Positions 59,858 to 64,000 of a stretch of 64,000 nucleotides of DNA are shown here, piece after piece. Within the stretch, counting starts at the first letter, position 1; each line of letters starts with the position of its first letter. Origin of the DNA: Streptomyces sp. 378 (GTDB lineage: Bacteria > Actinomycetota > Actinomycetes > Streptomycetales > Streptomycetaceae); NCBI RefSeq assembly GCF_030124145.1, contig NZ_JASKMS010000015.1, forward strand, positions 1 to 64,000, read 5' to 3'. The notes beneath the pieces are model-generated. The model was given only the letters and a program-made list of their open reading frames with translations. It was not told where the DNA came from and searched no databases. The translations under genes and the position numbers were made by a program.

Positions 59858-60838
59858 ATGAACTACAACACGAAACGACGCGTGGCCGCGCTGCTGGCCG
59901 TTCCCGCCCTGTTGTTCACCGCCGCGTGCGGATCGGACGACGGGAACAACGGCGACACGGCGGGAGGCGTCGCCGAGGTCAAGGGGAAGGTCGGGGCGAA
60001 GCCCGAGATCTCCGTGCCCAAGGACGGCAAGCCGTCCGACAAGACCGTGGTCAAGACGGTCTCGGCGGGCAGCGGGACCCCGATCAAGGGCTCGGATTTC
60101 GTCCGCCTGGACTGGACCGTCGAGAAGTGGGGCGGTGACCAGGAGCTCGGCGGTACCTGGGCCGCGGGATCGGCGGGTGACAAGGCGCCCCGGCGGCAGT
60201 CCATCGAGCAGATCGGCAAGCCGAGCCAGCAGCTCCCCGAGAAGGTCCTGGACGCGATGAAGGGCAAGAAGCCCGGCAGCCGGATCCTGGTGCAGGGCAC
60301 CGCGGGCGACCTGATCGGCCAGAGCCTGAACACCTCCTCCGGGATCGCCGCGAAGGACGTGCTGATCTGGGTGGTCGACCCGGTCGGTGCCGCGAGCGTC
60401 GACGCCAAGGCCGAGGTCGAGGGCGAGCAGGTGCCCTCCGAGGCGGGCATGCCCGAGGTGAAGTCCCCGTCGCAGAAGGCCGCGGTCATCACCGTCCCCA
60501 AGGGCGAGAAGGCTCCCAAGGACCTCAAGGAGCAGGTGCTGATCAAGGGCGACGGCAAGAAGGTCGAGGCCGGGCAGGGCCTCATCGCCCAGTACACCGG
60601 GGTCAAGTGGGAGGACGGCAAGAAGTTCGACTCCTCCTGGGACCACGGCGGGGCCACCGCCTTCCAGATCGGTAACGGCTCCGTGGTGGCGGGCTGGGAC
60701 AAGGGCCTCGTCGGCAAGCACGTGGGCGACCGGGTGCTGCTGGTGATCCCGCCGTCGCTCGGCTACGGCGCGAGCCCGAGCAGTGAGCTGGCCAAGAACA
60801 CCCTGGTCTTCACGGTGGACATCCTCGGCACGGTCTGA
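59858..60838 (+). CDS. FKBP-type peptidyl-prolyl isomerase lipoprotein
   Basis: A 326-residue lipoprotein. Lipobox TAAC (acylated Cys24 in LLFTAACGSDD). Two FKBP-type domains follow: the first (about 65-170; VRLDWTVEKWGG, VLDAMKGKKPGSRILVQG) lacks the usual active-site aromatics and GYG; the second (about 240-326) is complete (QYTGVKWEDGKKFDSSW, VVAGWDKGLVGKHVGDRVLLVIPPSLGYG). It would catalyse proline isomerisation outside the membrane. ATG at 59858. It is followed by a second FKBP gene after 56 bases. Confidence 0.9.
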   Translation: MNYNTKRRVAALLAVPALLFTAACGSDDGNNGDTAGGVAEVKGKVGAKPEISVPKDGKPSDKTVVKTVSAGSGTPIKGSDFVRLDWTVEKWGGDQELGGTWAAGSAGDKAPRRQSIEQIGKPSQQLPEKVLDAMKGKKPGSRILVQGTAGDLIGQSLNTSSGIAAKDVLIWVVDPVGAASVDAKAEVEGEQVPSEAGMPEVKSPSQKAAVITVPKGEKAPKDLKEQVLIKGDGKKVEAGQGLIAQYTGVKWEDGKKFDSSWDHGGATAFQIGNGSVVAGWDKGLVGKHVGDRVLLVIPPSLGYGASPSSELAKNTLVFTVDILGTV

Positions 60839-60894
60839 CCCGGCCGGTCTGTGAGACTGTTCCCGACGCAGGTCACGTAACAAGGAGAGATGAA

Positions 60895-61266
60895 GTGAGC
60901 ATCGACAAGCCCGAGATCGACTTCCCGGGCGGCGAGCCCCCGGCGGACCTCGAGATCAAGGACATCTGGGAGGGCGACGGCCCGGTCGCCGAAGCCGGCC
61001 AGACCGTCACCGTGCACTACGTCGGTGTCGCCTTCAGCACGGGTGAGGAGTTCGACGCCAGCTGGAACCGCGGCACCCCGTTCCGCTTCCCGCTGGGCGG
61101 CGGTCGGGTCATCAAGGGCTGGGACCAGGGCGTGCAGGGCATGAAGGTCGGCGGCCGCCGCCAGCTGACCATCCCCGCGCACCTCGCCTACGGCAACCAG
61201 AGCCCGACCCCGGCGATCAAGCCCGGCGAGACGCTGATCTTCGTGGTCGACCTGCTCGGAGTCTGA
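60895..61266 (+). CDS. Small cytosolic FKBP-type peptidyl-prolyl isomerase
   Basis: A 123-residue single-domain FKBP. The active site is complete: VHYVGVAFSTGEEFDASW, FPLGGGRVIKGWDQGVQGMKVGGRRQLTIPAHLAYG and the closing ETLIFVVDLLGV. It isomerises peptidyl-proline bonds in the cytosol. The GTG at 60895 has AAGGAGAG 6 bases before. It sits in the actinobacterial pafA-FKBP-pafB order and likely shares a transcript with the upstream FKBP gene. A terminator follows. Confidence 0.93.
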   Translation: MSIDKPEIDFPGGEPPADLEIKDIWEGDGPVAEAGQTVTVHYVGVAFSTGEEFDASWNRGTPFRFPLGGGRVIKGWDQGVQGMKVGGRRQLTIPAHLAYGNQSPTPAIKPGETLIFVVDLLGV

Positions 61267-61294
61267 GCAGGACCCGAACAGACTCGATCATGTG

Positions 61295-61322
61295 GGGCCC
61301 ATGCCTGTTCGGGCATGGGCCC
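61295..61322 (+). terminator. Terminator after the FKBP pair
   Basis: GGGCCCATGCC (61295-61305) pairs perfectly with GGCATGGGCCC (61312-61322). The tail TCGGCTTTTGCC has a short T-run. It separates the FKBP genes from pafB. Confidence 0.85.
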
Positions 61323-61395
61323 TCGGCTTTTGCCGTGCCACCGTGTGGCGGTACGGTCATCGCTCGTAAGCACCATAGGGAGGCGAAGCGGGTCG

Positions 61396-62373
61396 ATGGC
61401 CATTGCCAAGGCCGAGCGGCTGATGAATCTGGCGCTGTGTCTGCTCGGGACACGTCGTCCGCTCAGCAAGCGTGAACTGCGCGACTCCATCGAGGCCTAC
61501 GTCGAGGCCTTCGGGCCGGGTAACGGCGCGACCGGCTCCGATGATTCCTTCAACCGCATGTTCGAGCGTGACAAGGACGATCTGAGGGAACTCGGGCTGG
61601 TCATCGAGACCGTCGAGAGCCTCGACGGCGACGTCGGCTACATGGCCCGCCGCGACAGCAACCGCCTCCCGCCCATCACGCTCGACGCCGAGGAGGCCGC
61701 CGCCCTCGGTCTCGCCGCCAAGGTGTGGCAGCAGGCCCGGCTCGCCGGAGCGGCCAGCGGCGCGCTGCAGAAGCTGCGCGCGGCCGGACTCCCCGAGGAC
61801 GTCGACCCGTACGGGTCGCACGGCGCGCTCGAACCGCGCATCCCCGTGCACGAGGCGGCGTTCGAGCCGCTGATGCTGGCCTGCCGGGACCGCAGGCCCG
61901 TCGCCTTCGACTACCGCAAGGCCACCGCCGCCCACCCCGAGCAGCGGCACGTGGAGCCGTGGGCGCTGGAGTGCTGGCGGGGCCACTGGTACCTGGCGGG
62001 CTGGGACCGCGACCGGGGCGCCGAGCGGGTCTTCCGGCTCTCCCGGATCACCGGCAGGGTCCGCTCGCGCGGCGGCCGCTACACCGCTGACGTGCCGGAC
62101 GTCGTCACCGTCCGGGAGACCGTCGCGAGCTGGGCCGGGGAGATAGCCGACCGCTCGGCGCGGATCCGGCTGCGCGCGGGCGCGGGGTATCCCCTGCGGG
62201 CGAAGGCCACCTCGGTCCGGGAACTCGGGGACGGCTGGGACGAGTTGGAGATTCCGTACGGCCATGGGCTGGACGCCTGGCTGGTGGAGTTCGGGCCGGA
62301 CGTGGTCGTCCTGGAGCCTGCCGAGCTGCGGGCCGACGTGGTGGACCGGCTGCGCGCCGTGGCCAAGGGCTGA
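61396..62373 (+). CDS. pafB: WYL-domain transcriptional activator PafB
   Basis: A 325-residue regulator with an N-terminal HTH (residues about 1-70; ALCLLGTRRPLSKRELRDSIE) and a WYL domain (about 155-225; RDRRPVAFDYRKAT, EPWALECWRGHWYLAGWDR) plus a C-terminal WCX-type extension. With PafC it forms the PafBC heterodimer that activates DNA-damage genes in mycobacteria. The ATG at 61396 begins MAIAKAERLMN. It is followed by pafC after 17 bases in one operon. Confidence 0.94.
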   Translation: MAIAKAERLMNLALCLLGTRRPLSKRELRDSIEAYVEAFGPGNGATGSDDSFNRMFERDKDDLRELGLVIETVESLDGDVGYMARRDSNRLPPITLDAEEAAALGLAAKVWQQARLAGAASGALQKLRAAGLPEDVDPYGSHGALEPRIPVHEAAFEPLMLACRDRRPVAFDYRKATAAHPEQRHVEPWALECWRGHWYLAGWDRDRGAERVFRLSRITGRVRSRGGRYTADVPDVVTVRETVASWAGEIADRSARIRLRAGAGYPLRAKATSVRELGDGWDELEIPYGHGLDAWLVEFGPDVVVLEPAELRADVVDRLRAVAKG

Positions 62374-62390
62374 GGGGGAGCGGAAAGACA

Positions 62391-63461
62391 GTGGCAGGCA
62401 AACCGGTCAGGCCCGTGAACGCCATCGACCAGACCCGGCGGATGCTCTCGCTGGTGACGTATCTGAGGGAGCGTCCCGGGGCCCGGGTCGAGGACGTCGC
62501 GCGTGCCTTCGGCATCAGCGAGGACGAGCTCGTCTCCGACCTCGACGTCCTGCCCATGTGCGGCACCAGCTTCCGCGGCGGTGACCTGCTCGACATCGAC
62601 ACCGACGGCGAGCGCATCTGGTGGCACAACCCTGCCGCCCTCGCGGCGGAAGCGGCCGAGCCGCTGCGGCTCGCCGCCGACGAGGCCACCGCCCTGCTGG
62701 TGGCCGCGCGGGCGGTTTCGACCCTGCCGGGACTGCGCGAGAGCGACCGGCAGGCGCTGCTGAGGGCGACGGCCAAGGTGGAGACCGCGGCCGGTGAGGC
62801 GGCGGGCGCCAGCTCGCGGCTGTCGGTGACGTTCGAGTCCGAGGGCGGCGTCTTCGCGGACGTCGACCGGGCCATCGCCGAGCGCCGCCGGCTGTGGATC
62901 CGCTACTACTCGCCCGCGCGCGACGAGGTCACCGAGCGGGAGATCGACCCCATCCGACTGGTCAGTGTCGGGCACACGTATGTCGAGGCCTGGTGCCGCC
63001 GCTCCGAGGCGCGCCGCACCTTCCGGCTCGACCGGGTCGCCGAGATCAAGATCCTGGACGAGCCGTCGGCGCCGCCCGAGATCGAGCTGCGCGACCTCTC
63101 GGAGGCACTGGTGCAGCCCGCGGCCGAGGACCCGGAGGTCGTGGTCGAGGTCGGGCCCGGTGGCCGCTGGGTCGCGGAGTACTACCCGCACGACAGTGCG
63201 GATGAGCTCCCGGACGGCGGGCTGCGTATCACTCTGCGGACCCCCGAACCGGCATCGCTCAGGCGCCTGGCGCTGCGGCTCGGGCGGGACGGCCGGATCG
63301 TCTCGCCGCCGGAGCTCGCGGCCAGCGCCCGCCTGGCGGCCCGTGAGGCGCTGGCGGCGTACGACGGGATCGAGGCGGTGGAGACGGCTCGCGCCGCTGA
63401 GACCGTCGAGGCGGGCGGGCCGCAGCCGGTCCCGGACGGGCCGGGCGGCGGGCGCGAGTGA
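62391..63461 (+). CDS. pafC: WYL-domain transcriptional activator PafC
   Basis: A 356-residue partner of PafB. HTH at residues about 10-55 (TRRMLSLVTYLRERPGARVEDVARAFGISEDELVSDLDVL), WYL domain about 160-225 (AIAERRRLWIRYYSPARDE, IDPIRLVSVGHTYVEAWCRRSEARRTFRLDRV), C-terminal extension and a disordered tail. It acts with PafB as an activator that responds to DNA damage; the WYL motif is a putative single-stranded-DNA sensor. GTG at 62391 with GGAAAGACA before it. Its tail is rich in Gly and Pro. Confidence 0.94.
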   Translation: MAGKPVRPVNAIDQTRRMLSLVTYLRERPGARVEDVARAFGISEDELVSDLDVLPMCGTSFRGGDLLDIDTDGERIWWHNPAALAAEAAEPLRLAADEATALLVAARAVSTLPGLRESDRQALLRATAKVETAAGEAAGASSRLSVTFESEGGVFADVDRAIAERRRLWIRYYSPARDEVTEREIDPIRLVSVGHTYVEAWCRRSEARRTFRLDRVAEIKILDEPSAPPEIELRDLSEALVQPAAEDPEVVVEVGPGGRWVAEYYPHDSADELPDGGLRITLRTPEPASLRRLALRLGRDGRIVSPPELAASARLAAREALAAYDGIEAVETARAAETVEAGGPQPVPDGPGGGRE

Positions 63462-63606
63462 GCCGCGGGTGCCCGCCGGAACCCGCGGCCGGGCAGGGCC
63501 GGGCCGGGCCGGGGCGTCGGCCGGTCGGGGCGTCGGCCATGGCACCGGTCGTGGCGTCGGCCGGGATGCTCCGGCGGCGAACGACCCCAGGAAGAGGAGC
63601 GAGGGC

Positions 63607-63903
63607 TTGAGCGAGTCGGCGACGTCCGGTGGTGTCGGGGGCATGACGGTGGATTCCGCGTTCGCCGGGATGAGAAGCGTGGCCCCGGTGGTCTTCAGGG
63701 CGGGCTGCCCGGACTGCCGGGGGTGCTTCGAGCTCGCCGCGGGCGCCCTGCGCCTGGCCATCGGCGCCACGAGCCGCACCACCTTCTACTCCTTCACCTG
63801 CCCCGAGTGCGGCGCGTCCGTCCGCAAGCCGGCGGGGGAGCGGATCGTGGAGCTGCTCACCGGTGGGGGAGTGCGGACCCTCAGGCTGCACTCCACCGTC
63901 TAG
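63607..63903 (+). CDS. Small zinc-ribbon protein
   Basis: A protein of about 98 residues with two CxxC pairs (CPDCRGCFE and CPECGASV) and the conserved end KPAGERIVELLTGGGVRTLRLHSTV. It resembles a small rubredoxin/zinc-ribbon family seen downstream of pafC in Streptomyces; function unknown. TTG at 63607 is preferred because GAGGAG lies 7 bases upstream; ATG at 63643 (MTVDSAFAGM) is the alternative, giving 86 residues. Confidence 0.75.
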   Translation: MSESATSGGVGGMTVDSAFAGMRSVAPVVFRAGCPDCRGCFELAAGALRLAIGATSRTTFYSFTCPECGASVRKPAGERIVELLTGGGVRTLRLHSTV

Positions 63904-63948
63904 AGGGTCGGGGAGTTCGCGCCGTCGGGAAGGTCTAGGCTCGGCGTC

Positions 63949-64000
63949 ATGTTCTGGCCGATGTTCGCGGTTGCCGTGGGTTGTGTGGGTCTGGTCGTGC
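63949..64000 (+). CDS. Membrane protein, N-terminal fragment at window edge
   Basis: The last 52 bases open with ATG at 63949 and encode MFWPMFAVAVGCVGLVV, a single hydrophobic helix as at the start of a membrane protein. Spacing of 45 bases after the zinc-ribbon stop fits a new gene. From memory the tatA and tatC genes lie a little further on in S. coelicolor; the product itself is not identifiable. Confidence 0.6.
   Translation, partial: MFWPMFAVAVGCVGLVV

Overview
The window reads as a chromosomal core segment of a Streptomyces. Evidence: very high GC with strong third-position bias, two chaplin genes, a mycothiol ligase (mshC), a complete Pup-proteasome locus, the gyl glycerol operon with an IclR regulator, and hairpin repeats typical of Streptomyces intergenic DNA. 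From memory, the order matches the S. coelicolor segment running from the gluconate genes to the proteasome accessory genes, seen here in reverse. No search was run, so all family names rest on motif and sequence recognition.

Layout. 0-2.3 kb: two DUF202 membrane proteins, a Nudix hydrolase and a DMT transporter. 2.6-6.6 kb: a hypothetical protein, an APC permease, and a molybdopterin oxidoreductase with its cytochrome b partner. 6.6-9.7 kb: a gluconate operon (gntK, gntP and a broken 5-dehydrogenase) with a divergent GntR regulator. 9.7-13.4 kb: a YchJ-like protein, tRNA-Leu(GAG), an M20 peptidase, a short and a long chaplin, and a DUF5703 protein. 13.4-22.1 kb: a hypothetical acidic protein, a degenerate RecD-like protein, an aldo/keto reductase, a secreted pectate lyase, an F420/LLM oxidoreductase, a ferritin-like protein and a CorA. 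22.2-27.7 kb: phosphatase, DUF3090, a kinase-like protein, a palindromic MITE-like element, mshC, PAC2 and GntR. 27.8-29.1 kb: an IS30-family element. 29.1-34.3 kb: glpD, glpK, glpF and gylR. 34.6-38.9 kb: metH and a HAD hydrolase. 39.3-44.5 kb: two lipoprotein solute-binding proteins, an orphan response regulator and a RecB-like nuclease. 44.7-49.2 kb: an M50 protease with a repeat tail, trmI, a secreted protein and a ferredoxin. 49.5-63.5 kb: arc, dop, pup, an endonuclease VII gene, prcB, prcA, lacI, an MFS transporter, pafA, two FKBP genes, pafB and pafC. The right edge has a zinc-ribbon protein and the first codons of a membrane protein.

The genes form coherent systems. GlpF admits glycerol, GlpK phosphorylates it and GlpD oxidises it, under GylR. 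Dop deamidates Pup, PafA ligates it to substrates, ARC unfolds them and PrcBA degrades them. PafB and PafC are the WYL-type DNA-damage activator pair, and a candidate PafBC-type promoter lies in front of pup.

The most unusual points are an endonuclease VII gene wedged between pup and prcB so that the prcB start lies inside it, the PafBC-like promoter of pup, a 163-bp perfect-ended palindrome before mshC, an 18-bp perfect hairpin inside the IS30 transposase gene, a decayed gluconate dehydrogenase, a RecD-like protein without intact ATPase motifs, and an octapeptide-repeat tail on the M50 protease.
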